NCBI GenBank assembly: GCA_039707465.1 | Contig: CM077644.1 | Span: 185,863,462-185,927,461, forward strand | Direction of reading: 5' to 3' | DNA: 64,000 bases | DNA from: Rhabdophis nuchalis | Lineage: Eukaryota > Chordata > Lepidosauria > Squamata > Natricidae | In this document: positions 33,170 to 44,007 of the stretch, piece after piece | Layout: every line of letters begins with the position of its first letter | How positions within the stretch are numbered: the first letter of the stretch is position 1 | Notes under the pieces: generated by a model | Told to the model about the DNA's origin: nothing | What the model saw: the letters and a program-made list of their open reading frames with translations, nothing else | The model's database searches: none | Program-made: the position numbers and the translations under genes

Positions 33170-35610
33170 TTCAAAACATCTGCAGATATCACGTTACCTC
33201 TTCCATCATCTCTCACTCATTGATGATTCATTACCAAAAATATGTTATTATTAATTGTGTTACATAAATATTGCATCTCTGATTAACGTTTCACACCAGA
33301 AACCCAATACTGGATTTTGTACCTGCTGACTGCAAAGATCTCTTCACATTCCACCCTAAGGATGTTTTTCATTTATTACAGACCATATTCAGCCATTTAA
33401 ATACCATAAATCCTTTCATAGCTTCATCTCTGCTGGATCTCTTTAAAACCATCAAAGCAAGATAGGAAATATAATTGCCAAATATTCTATGTATATTATT
33501 TAAATTCACATGATGCTGAAGCTTTGGACAATTATGATTTCTGTTCTTGTGTAGAAACCACTGTTTGCAAAGCAATGGATTTTCCCTTTGATTACAGCAT
33601 TAGCCCAAGTAGCTTGCGATAGAAACAAATAACTTAGGGTTCCTAGATCTGACATATAAAGATCCAGATGGCATCCAAATGCAGCAAAGAATGTCTAGAT
33701 GTGGTAGAGAAAATAAATCTAACAAAGTGGAGGTTATATTTTTTCTCCTCCATGTTTTTGTGGACATGACCATAACCAAACCCAGCTCTTCTCTGACTAT
33801 TCCTACCAGACCTTAATTGAGCCTTCCTGCCCTCTGTAAACCCAACTACCGGTATATGGGGGAAAAATAAAATCCTTGCTCATTAGTTCCAACAGAGGCC
33901 AAGGGCAGCCCTAATAAGGGAATTGCATAGTAATCAGGTGAGAAATGCTAACATTCCATTCTCAGTCACCTGATCAGCTCAACATTCCATTCTCCTTAAC
34001 AAGAGACTTTCCCAGCTCTGTTTCCCCTCCCAAAAGAGCTGTTATGCCTAACAATGCAGCAGTATTATACTCCAAATACACTACCTGGACAAGAATCTGT
34101 CTCCAAGCTGACCAGCAAATGGATGTCTAGAATTTCCCACCTTGTAGCTCTCTATAAGGCCTTTACTTTCCCATCCTTCAGGCTCTTCTTTCTTGTAAAA
34201 TCAACAGGCACTCAACAATGGCAATAAACCTAGTTATTTCTCCACAGTATTGCACTCTACTTCTGAATTACTCATGACACAGATGGTTTTTGCTGCATCC
34301 AATGGTCATCGCAATTCCACCTCCTGTATACTCTTAATCCAGATGCCTAGAAACTAGATTTCTTTTCTAAAACTGAGTATTTTAATTTAGCTCAAGTGAT
34401 ATGTGTGCTTTCTTAGTGATGGATATATACTTTAGAAATCAGTTCTTTGAAATCTTCATCAGCCCAAGAGAAAATAATAGAGAAAGCAGGAAAAACCCTA
34501 GCCTCTTATTTTAGCTGAGAAAAAGTCCTTTGATTCACCTAAAGTTTTACCCACCATAGCCACCTTGTTTTCAGAGAAATAAACAGGCAGCAGCCACAAA
34601 TTCAGATTACCAAACACACTTACATAAATGACTGAGAAAGCTTTCCCTGCCCTTCCCGGCAACTCCTGGAATCAAGTAATAGAGAAACTAAGAAACTTCT
34701 TAGTTTCTCTTTCTCTGAGCAATTATGTGGCCTATTTTGCCTGTCAGAAGCAACTTCCTTCCAAGCGAGAGCTGCCAACAGATCTATTTGTTCGGGAGCA
34801 TTTGATTCCCGACTTTGATTTTTTTCCAAATTTAAAACTATATATCAAACCATGGAGAAAAAAATGCAAACGACTCCAAAAATAATTGATATCTGCCCAC
34901 TCCTGCTACTATAATTATTTCAACTGGTTTCTGAAAGTCGTGAATTCAGCATTCACACTTACTGGGTTTACCCCTCCTCCTTCCAAAGACCAAAACCTCT
35001 TGCTGAGTCATACAGTTGCAACTTGCTTCTAATCGAAGTCCTGTGCCTTTAACAGTGGTTATCAGGCTAAAATTCTACAAGTAAACCTTTCCCTGCCCTG
35101 GAGAACAAAAAAACCCTCTGCACGATTAGATTTGGCTCACTGTGTTGTTATAGAAAGGCCAGGAATCCTCCTAGAGAGGATGCAGACAGCTCAAACCATG
35201 GGCAATTGCCTTACTGTAATTGCCTTAGGGAAAAAGATCAAGTCACTGATTCAAGTAGCAGAGTATTTTTTACACTGACCAGCCACAGTTCTTCAGGCTT
35301 TGGGGCAGGAGTTTCTATTACATTTGTATCTTATCTTTGCTATTAAAAACTCAAAGCAGCAGGCATTATTTTTCCTGCTATCCTACTGTATATTCCAATT
35401 ATATATATATACATGGATAAGCAGGAAATAAGTCATCGGTCAAAATTGCCCAGTAGGTTTAAATATAGCTCTTCACATTCCTGCCTTACACTAGCTATGT
35501 TAGACTGGTCTTAAAAATCACAAAATTGCATCTCACTTATTTTGATCACGTTATGCAGGGAAATTCACTGGAGAAACAAATTATATTTGGAAAAGTTAGC
35601 GGTAGAACGA
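33170..35610. other. Unassigned intergenic DNA
   Basis: No gene recognised. A short 'gatccagatggcatcc' piece near 33660 may belong to the family at 33035. The local inverted 'aagaaacttcttagtttctct' region around 34690 forms a small hairpin with no known function. Confidence 0.3.
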
Positions 35611-35614
35611 AACC

Positions 35615-35795
35615 AGGCCACCAAAGAACCAGGGTGATTGGACACCGTGAGGGCTGACACCAGCCAGAACACAGAAAAACACACAGAAGTCATGCAAGAT
35701 TAGAAAATATGGAGAGACCTTGCCCATAGAATCGTCAAGAGTCGGACACAACTGAATCAATAACGTTATCATCATCAGACTTGTCTTATTGTGGA
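35615..35795 (+). repeat. BovB-type LINE 3' end fragment (tentative)
   Basis: Contains 'tggagagaccttgcccatag' and 'aatcgtcaagagtcggacac' followed by 'aactgaatcaataacg', the pattern of squamate BovB 3' ends, which also supply SINE tails. No coding part is recognisable. Confidence 0.5.
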
Positions 35796-36376
35796 TAAGG
35801 ACAAGCACGTCATACAAAGGAAGAGAGATGCTAGATATAACTGAGTTTCTGTTGGCCATGAATAACTTTGGAGCATTGAGAAAAATCCCATTGGGTATCT
35901 TCTCATCTCTTCTAACCATTTTACTATACTACTCACTGACCTCTTTTCTCTTGTCTACAGAGGAACAAATAGTTTTTCAGGAATATCCAAAGGACATGTG
36001 TAATCTATGGCTACTTTCAGTCAGGTGGCTCCTATGCAAAGCTTCTCCCTGACTAGGTAATATGATGTTTGTGACAACTTCTCTCAACTATACCAGCATT
36101 GTGATAATCACCTGAACCCCATATCTTCAGCTATAAAGACACATTGATCACAATCACCTGATTTTTTACGGGGGATTGTTCCATAAGATCTTGAGCTGCA
36201 AAATTACAATGGAAAGATTCACATTTTACTATGTTTTTAAATCAAGGGATTATAATATGAGACTCCAGGGCCTCCAGTATGTCTCCCCCCTGCCCCGAAT
36301 CTTTGCTAAGAGCCTCAAAAACCTCTGTAAATACTTCTGCCACCTGCGGACACATTGTGGACAGCCCACAACCTGT
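35796..36376. other. Unassigned; right end belongs to an interspersed repeat
   Basis: The last 25 bases ('acagcccacaacctgtta') match 56742-56757. They are the left flank of the TA-element insertion described at 36379. Confidence 0.4.
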
Positions 36377-36378
36377 TA

Positions 36379-37550
36379 CTGTATTTTTCGGAGTATAAGA
36401 CACACCATTTTTACTCTAAAAAGAGGCTGAAAATCTGGGTGCGTCTTATACATCGAATACAGCATTTTTTGCCTCCTGAAAACTCACCCCTTCACCAAAA
36501 TGGCCATGCGCATACCCTTATGGAGGCTTCCAGAGAGCTCCTGGGAGCTGGGGAGGGCAGAAATGAGCAAAAAACAGAGTGGTTTTGCCCCCCCCAGCCC
36601 CCAGCAGCACTCTATAAGCCTCCATAAGGCTATGCATGCCATTTTCTGACCAAAAAAGGGCCCGTTTTCACAAAAACAGGGTTGTTTTTCCGCATTTTGG
36701 GCTCCCCCACCCTCCTCAGGAGCACTCTGCATGCCCCCCATGGGCTATTCATGACTTTTATTTGAAAAAAACCGGGCCCATTTTCATGAAAAACGGGCTG
36801 TTTGGGGGAGGTTTGCACAGTGCAAAAAGGTTTTTTTTTCCCTTTTGGAAAGCTGTTTAGTTAGAGTGATTGATGAGAATTACATTGGTCAAGTACTGTG
36901 CCTGAAGAAACAAAGATTTGTGCCAAAGGTGGTCAGTGATTTCCTTCTCCAGCACATGGGTAAAATACACCTGGAAACATCTACCTACTCTCTCTCTCCC
37001 CCTACCTATCTACTGTATTTATCTCTCTCTCTCTATTTCTCTATTTTTCTCTCTCTATCCCTCTACCTACCTACCTATCTACACACACTCTCTCTCCCTC
37101 CCTCCCTACTGTATTTCTCTCTCTCTCCCCTCTATCTATCTACCTACTCTCTCTCTCCCCCTACCTATCTACTGTATTTTTCTCTCTCTATTTCTCTCTC
37201 TCTATCCCTCTATCTACTTATCTATCTACACACTCTCTCTCTCCCCACTTATCTACCTACTGTATTTCTCTCTCTCCCTATCCCTTTATCTACCTACCTA
37301 CCTAACTACACACTTTGTCTCCCTACCTACCTACCTACTGTATTTCTCTCTCTCTCCCCCTCTACCTACCTACCTACCTACCTACCTACCTACCTACTCT
37401 CTCTCTCTCTCCCTACCTACCTTCTGTATTTCTCTCTCTTTCTCCCCCTCTCTATCCCTCTATCTACCTACCTCCTTTAAAAAAAATTTGCCTCTTCAAA
37501 ACCTGGGTGCGTCTTATACTCCGGTGTGTCTTATACTCCGAAAAATACAG
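36379..37550. mobile_element. Tc1/mariner-like non-autonomous element with internal tandem array
   Basis: The termini are a near-perfect inverted repeat of about 28 bp (CTGTATTTTTCGGAGTATAA and its inverse), each flanked by TA (36377-36378 and 37551-37552). Inner 'ctgggtgcgtcttatac' motifs lie near both ends. The left half is made of 'gggcccgttttc'-type blocks; the right half is a tetranucleotide array. No transposase. A related locus at 56742-56805 lacks the insertion and confirms the boundaries. Confidence 0.82.
36980..37480. repeat. Composite (CTAC)n/(TCTC)n array with higher-order units
   Basis: Blocks of ctac/ctat and tctc alternate. The word TACTGTATTT recurs at 37011, 37107, 37170, 37258 and 37336, with one variant at 37422, at spacings of roughly 60-100 bp. 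The long plus-strand ORFs across it are low-complexity artefacts. Confidence 0.9.
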
Positions 37551-37627
37551 TAGATGTCAAGGTCCTCTTCGAACACAATGAATGAACATCATCATAAATC
37601 CTATTACATATCAGACAAAGATCAAGT

Positions 37628-37985
37628 ATAGGTAGTCCTTGACTTAACGACCATTCATTTAGTGACCATTTGAAGTTACAATCGCCCTGAAAACAGTGAT
37701 TTATTACCTACAACCATTGCAGCATCTTCACAGTCACATGAACAAAATTCAGTGCTTTTGGCAACCAACATGTATTGTATGTAATCCCCCATTTGTGACC
37801 TTCCCATCCAGCTTCCATTCAGCAAAATCAATGGGAGAAGCCAGAGTCACTTAATGACTGCCTGATTTGCTTAGCATCTGTAAGTGATTCACTTAACAAT
37901 CATGGCAATAAAAATAAAATTGGACACAACTCAATTCACAACAGCCTTGCTTACAAATGGACATTTTGGCCCCAATGGTGATAGT
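37628..37985. repeat. Interspersed repeat of the 'gtagtccttgacttaacgacc' type
   Basis: It starts 'aggtagtccttgactta' and carries repeated 'cttaatgac' and 'cttaacaatcatgg' motifs with internal inverse similarity, as in a common squamate DNA element. Exact ends and TSD were not resolved. A fragment is at 2788-2950. Confidence 0.55.
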
Positions 37986-38318
37986 AAGCCAATGACAACC
38001 TGTATCTTAAAAAAAAGGGTTATATGGAAGAGGAACATGAAGGGTATGCTGCGAACGTGATGAATCACATGAATTAGGAAGTAAAATGAATGTAAAACAT
38101 ATTGCATATTTGTGAAACTAAGAACAAGGAGTTTGAGTTTTATTTGATTTATATCCCGCCCTTCTCCAAAAGGACCCAGGGCGGCGCACAGGAATTTAAA
38201 ATAACATATAAATAATACAAAATACAAAATTTAAAAAACCTATTAAATATCCAAACCTGCGCTAAAACCAATTAAAACCCCCCATTTTAAAACTATCTAA
38301 TACTAGTCACAGCAGAGG

Positions 38319-39519
38319 CTATGTTAGGCCGGCTTGATGAAACAGGTGTGTTTTTAAACACTGGTGGAAGAGGCGGAGGTCGGTGATGGTACGGAGTTCA
38401 GGGGGTAGGTCGTTCCACAGGGCAGGGCCCGCCACAGAGAAGGCCCTTCTCCTGGGTGTCGCCAGTTGGCATTGTCTGGCCGACGGCACCCTGAGAAGGC
38501 CCTCTCTGTGGGAGCGTATCGGTCTAAGGCAGTGCTTCTCAAATAGTGGGGCGCGCCCCCCAGGGGGGGCGTGAGGCTCCATAAAGGGGGGCGCGTTTGA
38601 CCTCGGCAAACACTGTCATAACAAGCCAAGCCCCGTGTTTATGTCTCTGTATCCAGTCAGATGCTGACAAGGACCTTCTCTTTTGAAACATAACGCTGCC
38701 CCAATTAATCAAACTTGCTAAAGAAATCGGGCTACCGCTGCTGACATTTGCATCGATAGTGAGCATTAAGCCAGTACATGTGACTGCACATGCTCCTCCC
38801 TTCCGAGGAGAACAGACCCGATTGGATAGACATGATGCTCTATCCTGATTAGCCAAACCCGCCCGTGTGACTTTTAGATCCGGATGATACTATTTACAGT
38901 CGCGCGGGGGGCGTGAAATGTTTTCTTCTTCCTAGGGGGGCATGACAGAAAATAATTGAGAAGCACTGGTCTAAGGGATATATGGGGCAGGAGACGGTCT
39001 TGCATATAACTAGGTCCCAAGCCATGGAGCGCTTTGAAGATGGTCGTCAAGACCTTGAAGCGCACTCGAAAGACCACAGGAAGCCAGTGCAGCTCGCGCA
39101 GGATCGGTGTTATATGGGAGCATCTAGGGGCTCCCGTAATCACCCGCGCGGCTGCATTCTGCACTAACTGTAGCTTTCGAGTGCACCTCAAGGGAAGCCC
39201 CATGTAGAGAGCATTGCAGTAGTCGAGTCGGGATGTCACGAGGGCCTGAGTGACTGTGCGAAGGGCAGCCCGGTCCAGTAAGGGGCGCAATTGGCGCATC
39301 AGGCGTACCTGATGAAACGCCCCCCTGGCCACGGCCGCCACATGGTCTTCCATGGACAGTCGGGAATCCAGGAGGACACCCAAATTGCGCGCACTCTCCA
39401 CGGGGGCCGGTGTTTCGCCCCCGATTGGCCAGAGTTGGAGTAATCTGGCTGAACCGGGGTGCTGGAAACCACAGCCACTCAGTCTTGGACGGGTTGAGCT
39501 TGAGTTTGTTACTACCCAT
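38319..39519 (-). pseudogene. CR1 ORF2 C-terminal fragment, interrupted
   Basis: Minus frames: 39519-39124 ('NKLKLNPSKTEWLWFPAP'), 39401-38874 ('ARNLGVLLDSRLSMEDHVAA', 'SRLDYCNALYMGLPL', 'LRELHWLPVVFRVRF'). After the hAT insertion, 38609-38319 reads 'HREGLLRVPSARQC', 'GPALWNDLPPELR' and 'HLFHQAGLT', then stop. There is a frameshift near 39400 and the RT core is absent. Confidence 0.85.
38530..38968. mobile_element. hAT element (CAGTGCTTCTCAA termini)
   Basis: It starts CAGTGCTTCTCAAATAGTGG and ends 'ataattgagaagcactg'. The perfect TSD is gtctaagg (38522-38529 and 38969-38976). The 439-bp interior has G-rich subterminal runs and a central part that looks coding-like on the minus strand, possibly a decayed hAT transposase piece; no domain can be assigned. 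Confidence 0.87.
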
Positions 39520-39533
39520 CCAGGAGAAGAATA

Positions 39534-40536
39534 TAATTCATTTACGGTAAATGAAAATGGCCAATTCTCGATTTTATGAAAATATCCAGGAAAGTGATGA
39601 TGTAGGTTTGATAATAAACAAAACCCCTAAACCTGATGTCCAAAAACATGAATGTACAGTGTTGTGGGGTAGGTATTAAAATAGGAATCCATAGTCAGGT
39701 GATAGCTGCATGATATTGTTGTGTGAATGCCGATAGTGGAGTAACTAGATTTAAGTTTGGGATAAATTGTGCAACATTCTGAAAGATGCAATGTGGGGGA
39801 ATAACTGAGAATGAGACAAGACAGAAAAAGAAGTTGGGCTGTTTGGAGACCTAAGAATGAAAGTGAATGCTTACTTGTGAGCATTTAGAAAAAGAAGTTT
39901 TGTTTATTTCAAATAAGTGATTTGAAAAAAATAACCAAGACCTGCTATTGCAACATACTACGAGGACACCAGATTAGTATACTAAGGATAAACTGTTGGT
40001 AAAATAACATTCAGGGCTGCACATATGAGGAATAGTGTTTTGAGGAAGATGTTTTCAATTTCCTTTGCTAGAACTCTCCGTATAAAACGTTCAAAGCTTT
40101 CATTTAAGTTTAACAAAAACATAACCATTGTTACGTACATATGTTGTACAGTACTTTCATTGACATAGTTGTTTACAACTCATCATTCATTAATTTGCAT
40201 CCAGCCTACTCCATTATAGCAATGTTCTTTGTATAAATGTAATAGGAAGCATGTTTTACAATGAATAGCACAACTGAAAGACAGAACAATAACATGAAAT
40301 ATAACTAATAATTGGAGGAATAGGTTAATAAATTACTTTTTTAGGATTCTCTTTGTAAGCCCAACTTGAGGATAGCTATCATCATGCAAATTATTCATTA
40401 ATAGGCACATAGACATAAACAATATTTACATACTATGCAAAAGAGAGACTCAACAAGCCAAAATGGGAACAAAAAACCTCTCCATCAGCAATCAACATCC
40501 AGATGAGCATAGACTAACTCCAAGATTATCTTCAGA
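39534..40536. other. Unassigned AT-rich DNA
   Basis: No gene or recognised repeat. Confidence 0.3.
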
Positions 40537-40835
40537 CCTACTGCAAGTTTTCTTTTTTTTTTTTTATATTGAAAAAGTTTTATTGGTTTTACATTTTTTA
40601 ACAGGGTAGGGTAATGGTTACAAAGAAATTTTGAGAGCATTCACGTCAGAGTCGTCGGACCTTCCGAGACCTCAAAATACACATTAAAAAAGTTAACATA
40701 GAAAACATTTTCCATACCACTACAAGATGAAAGCAAGTACATTTACCTAAATTCTCCCTTCCATGCTGTCAGACATTTACAAAAAGTCCGGATAGAAATA
40801 TTATCCAAAATTGTTCAAGAAAAATCAAGGCAAAG

Positions 40836-41684
40836 TTATTTTTTTGATCTAAGTCTTTTGGCTATTGTATCTTCTTTCTCTCCTCCCTGGCCCCCCGTAG
40901 GCGGGGCCGTGGCCCCCTCCGTCCCCCCTGGATCTTCCCCCAGGACAGAGGAATGTTTTTTTAAAAAGGCTTCCGCCTCAGCAACTGTTTTAATCCTCAC
41001 TCTTCCTCCTTCCCAGAACACCAGCATCCCTTCAGGTGTCATCCACTTGAACCAAATCCCGTGATCAAACAAGGTTTTAGACAAGAAGGAAAATTTCCTT
41101 CTTGAATCTCTAATTTTTCTAGGGATCTGCTTCAAGATAGTGACCGTTTTTCGTTGATAAGTTAAAGGTTTCTCTCTCTGCGCTTTCAGGATTTCCTCTC
41201 TGGTTGACCTTCTAACAAATTTCACATGTATCTCTCTAGGCACTTCATTCATCCTGGCATATGCAGAATTAATTCTATAGGCTAGGTCAATGTCCCCCCT
41301 GATCTCATCCTTAGGTTTTTGTAAATAGTCTGCTAAAATTGTACTCATAAGATCAGGCAGGCATTCACCAGATTCCTCAAGTACATTCTGAAATCTCAAA
41401 AAATATGTCATTCTTTCCATATCTATCCTAGACATATGCCCATTTATTTCCCCCACCTCATTAGAAACATTTTTAATCTCTCCCTTAGCCCCCTCCAACC
41501 CTCCTTCCAATTCTTCATTCTTCTGTGTGTTCTCCAACACTTGCTTCCGGGTATCCAATAGTTCCTTTTTGAAAGTACTATTTTCAGCCCTCTGGGCCTT
41601 TATTTCTGATATCAAAGTTTGCATAGAGGTTTCAAGAGAAGCCATCCTTTGTTCCAAATTTACAAGTGCTGCTTCTTGTGCCAT
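40836..41684 (-). CDS. L1-type ORF1 protein, intact, 282 residues
   Basis: ORF1p binds RNA and forms the LINE ribonucleoprotein. Residues about 1-90 are a predicted coiled coil (heptad-rich, with 'NLEQRMASLETSMQTL'). About 95-185 is an RRM-like part ('RMTYFLRFQNVLEE', 'REIHVKFVRRSTREEIL'). About 186-245 is the C-terminal domain ('GIWFKWMTPEGMLVFWEG'). The tail is Gly- and charge-rich and ends in basic KRLRSKK. The start codon sits in a strong context (accATGg). No stop or frameshift is present, so selection or recent insertion has kept it open. No RT ORF follows; the RT would have to be supplied by another L1. Confidence 0.87.
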   Translation of the reverse strand: MAQEAALVNLEQRMASLETSMQTLISEIKAQRAENSTFKKELLDTRKQVLENTQKNEELEGGLEGAKGEIKNVSNEVGEINGHMSRIDMERMTYFLRFQNVLEESGECLPDLMSTILADYLQKPKDEIRGDIDLAYRINSAYARMNEVPREIHVKFVRRSTREEILKAQREKPLTYQRKTVTILKQIPRKIRDSRRKFSFLSKTLFDHGIWFKWMTPEGMLVFWEGGRVRIKTVAEAEAFLKKHSSVLGEDPGGTEGATAPPTGGQGGEKEDTIAKRLRSKK

Positions 41685-42554
41685 GGTTAAAAGTTAGAGT
41701 CACTGCCACCAAGATGGGTTTTCCGGGTGGGGCTGGTGGGGCAGATCAGGAGCTCAGTTCAGTTCAGGGCTGTGAAGTTGCAAACAATTCAGAAACCAAA
41801 AGAGACACAATTTCCCAAATCAGCAAATAGTAATAACGAAGGTATTCCAAAGAAGAAATCACAAATCCATCAAGAGAAATTTTTTTTTTTCAAAAATCCA
41901 GAGAGAGTCCTGCTTTCAAAGAGACGCTGGAAATTTTCCTTAGTTGAAATAATCAGGCAGGGACAAAGAGAAGCCACTTCCACCGCCCATCTCAGAGCCA
42001 GAGGGAGAGAGTAGCAAAATAAGAATTTTTTTACTCAGCCAGACCTAGAAACAATGTTGCAGAAAGTCACATTCCACTTTCCCTTGTTAAAGACCGTCCG
42101 GAGTGAAAGTTTCCGCTTTCTCTTTGCAGAGAAGCCATTTTAACGTGCCGCTTAAATCCGAGGGGTTTTTTAAAAAAAATAAACACCCCCCTCCCAGTCC
42201 ATTCAGCCTGGCTGGCAGCAGAAAAAAAAGTTTTTTTAAAAACTCACTCTCTCCTCGCAGCTGAAGCCTCGGGAGTCCTTCCGACTGAGCCGATCAGCCC
42301 TCTTCATTATTGTGAATGGCGCCGTCTTCCTTAGGCGAAGGGAGAACCCCCCGCTAGCATGTTCTCCCTCACCTAAGCCGCGCCGGGAGCCACTTCCTCC
42401 ACCGCCGTGGGGGGGGGGCGCCCCCCGACGAGCCGGCTTTACGGGAGACCCTCAAACAAGAGGAGTCTCGCCCCCGTTGGGGGGCAGAAGAAGAAACAAA
42501 GCGGCGAGCGAGCGCTAGGCTCGCCCGTCGCCGCAGGAGCCGGAACCGGAAGCC
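41685..42554 (-). promoter_or_regulatory. Half-L1 5' UTR with CpG-rich start
   Basis: Some 870 bp upstream of ORF1. The first 250 bp (42554-42300) is very CpG-rich, as in LINE promoters, and then becomes A/T-rich toward ORF1. A promoter role is inferred from position and composition. Confidence 0.55.
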
Positions 42555-42571
42555 CCTACTGCAAGTTTTCT

Positions 42572-42958
42572 TGATTGCAGTAGGTGTGGGGAAGGCCTGG
42601 AGGAACATTGTCCATGGACTTCACAACTAACAACAACAGCAATCAAGAAGTAAACAATACACTGATCAAGGAACTACCAAGGATATTAACAGTAAACAGT
42701 CCAATTGAAGAACTTCAAAATCACTCTCACCAACACTGATAGGGCAAGTCACTAGAAGATAATCTGAGAACACATCCCACTCATTCCAGCAGTGATAACG
42801 TTACCTAAATTGGGTGATGAAATGTCTGCAGGAACAAAACCAAGCTCAAAGAGCACCAAGGTTCACTCATTTCAACCTTGAGCTACAAATATTCTTTATT
42901 GGTACCATCATACTGTGATCAGACTTAGACATACTTAATCTATGTTGTGTTAAATAAG
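42572..42958. other. Unassigned spacer
   Basis: Nothing recognised. Confidence 0.3.
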
Positions 42959-43185
42959 AGCTATGGTGGTGCAGTGGTTAGAATGCAGTAGTACCGCAGG
43001 CTAATTCTGCTGCATGCCAGCAGATAGATTCTCATTGGGTCAGGTTGACTCAGTCTTTCATCTTTCTGAGGTCGGTAAAATGAGGACCACGATTGTTGGG
43101 GCCAGTATGTTGACTCTATAAACCGCTTAGAGGAAGCTGTAAAGCACTGTGAAACGTTATATAAGTCTAAGTGCTACCGCTATTG
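42959..43185 (+). repeat. Sauria SINE
   Basis: It has a tRNA-like head ('gctatggtggtgcagtggtt', 'agattctcattgg'). The body has 'caggttgactcagtctttca' and 'taaaatgaggaccacgattg'. It ends with 'gtaaagcactgtgaaacg', 'ttatataagtctaagtgc' and 'taccgctattg'. Same family as 3352-3575. Confidence 0.85.
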
Positions 43186-43651
43186 TTCTAACCCAGTAAC
43201 TTTAATCCATTGGAGATTTTGTAGTAGTTTGTAGTAGTTCTGTGCTTTGAAAATGAAACATGGAAGTGTCAAAGTGGTGACTGCTGAAATTGGCTATCAC
43301 CAACATCTGAATCTTTTGTTTTGGAAATACTAGGAGGGAAAATGATCACCATCATTTCATTTTGCAGTGAAATGGAAATCGTACCAGGAAGAATTGTACT
43401 AGATACTCTTCAATTTAGTGTTTGTAAACAAATCTTTTGAAGAAGCCCTCTACTGGGTAATTCAATAGAGAGCAGCTGGTAGCCAATCACAATGTCAAGT
43501 TTCCTTCCTATGATAGCATTGAAGGTTATTCAAGGTCATATCACTTTACAGAGTAGTATGAACACTTGCAACATTTGTCATCATCACATGTTTCTTCTGG
43601 AATAACAAACAAAACTTCAGAGGATAGACTCTAGGGGCATTGTGACTGATG
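43186..43651. other. Unassigned spacer
   Basis: Nothing recognised. Confidence 0.3.
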
Positions 43652-43659
43652 TCCTATAG

Positions 43660-43999
43660 GAGTGATGGTGAACCTATGGCACACGTGCAAAGCATTGCCC
43701 TGTCAGATGGCCAGGATGCATGCACGCGCTGGCCAGCTGAATTCAGTATTTTTTAAAGCCATTTTTCGCCGTCCCCAGGCTCCAGAGGCTTTAAAGGAGC
43801 CTGGGGAGGGCAAAAACAGTCTCCCCCTCCCCCCTCCTCTAGAGGCCCTCCAGAGGCTTCAGAAGCTTCCCTGAAGCTTATGGAGTGCAAAAAACCAGCC
43901 ATACGGGCAAACCGAAAGTGACTTCCTGTTTGCTCATTGGGTCGTTTGAAGGTCTCCTGCACTTATGGCATGTGAGCCCAAAAAGGTTCGCCATCACTG
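43660..43999. mobile_element. Non-autonomous hAT element (CAGTGATGGCGAACC family)
   Basis: Its ends are 'gagtgatggtgaacc' and 'ggttcgccatcactg'. The perfect TSD is tcctatag (43652-43659 and 44000-44007). The interior carries 'ccaggctccagaggcttt' and 'gagcctggggagggcaaaaa' blocks, also found at 56400-56600 and 58850-58930. Confidence 0.88.
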
Positions 44000-44007
44000 T
44001 CCTATAG

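Larger units (their letters stand above)
38132..39533 (-). mobile_element. 5'-truncated CR1 LINE, split by a hAT element
   Basis: The minus-strand 3' UTR starts near 38132 ('tttatatcccgcccttctcc'). The coding part covers only the C-terminal domain and is interrupted at 38530-38968. The 5' break is at about 39533, right after the codons for 'WMGSNKLKLNPSKTEWLW'. Confidence 0.87.
40554..42554 (-). mobile_element. Half-L1 retrotransposon (5' UTR, ORF1, poly(A); no ORF2)
   Basis: The element lies on the minus strand between two copies of a 17-bp TSD, cctactgcaagttttct (40537-40553 and 42555-42571). From right to left: a GC- and CpG-rich 5' UTR of about 870 bp, an intact ORF1 (41684-40836), a 3' UTR of about 280 bp with an aataaaac signal, and a poly(A) tail. 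No reverse transcriptase is present. The intact TSD, poly(A) and 5' UTR show a full-length retrotransposition event, so the lack of ORF2 was present in the RNA that moved. Mammalian HAL1 elements have the same design. Confidence 0.85.

Noticed and set aside
36845..37553. Two plus-strand ORFs of 211 codons
   Set aside because: Low-complexity Leu/Ser/Tyr/Pro translation of the ctac/tctc array.
40554..42554. A full-length L1
   Set aside because: Only about 280 bp separate the ORF1 stop from the poly(A) tail, so there is no room for ORF2.
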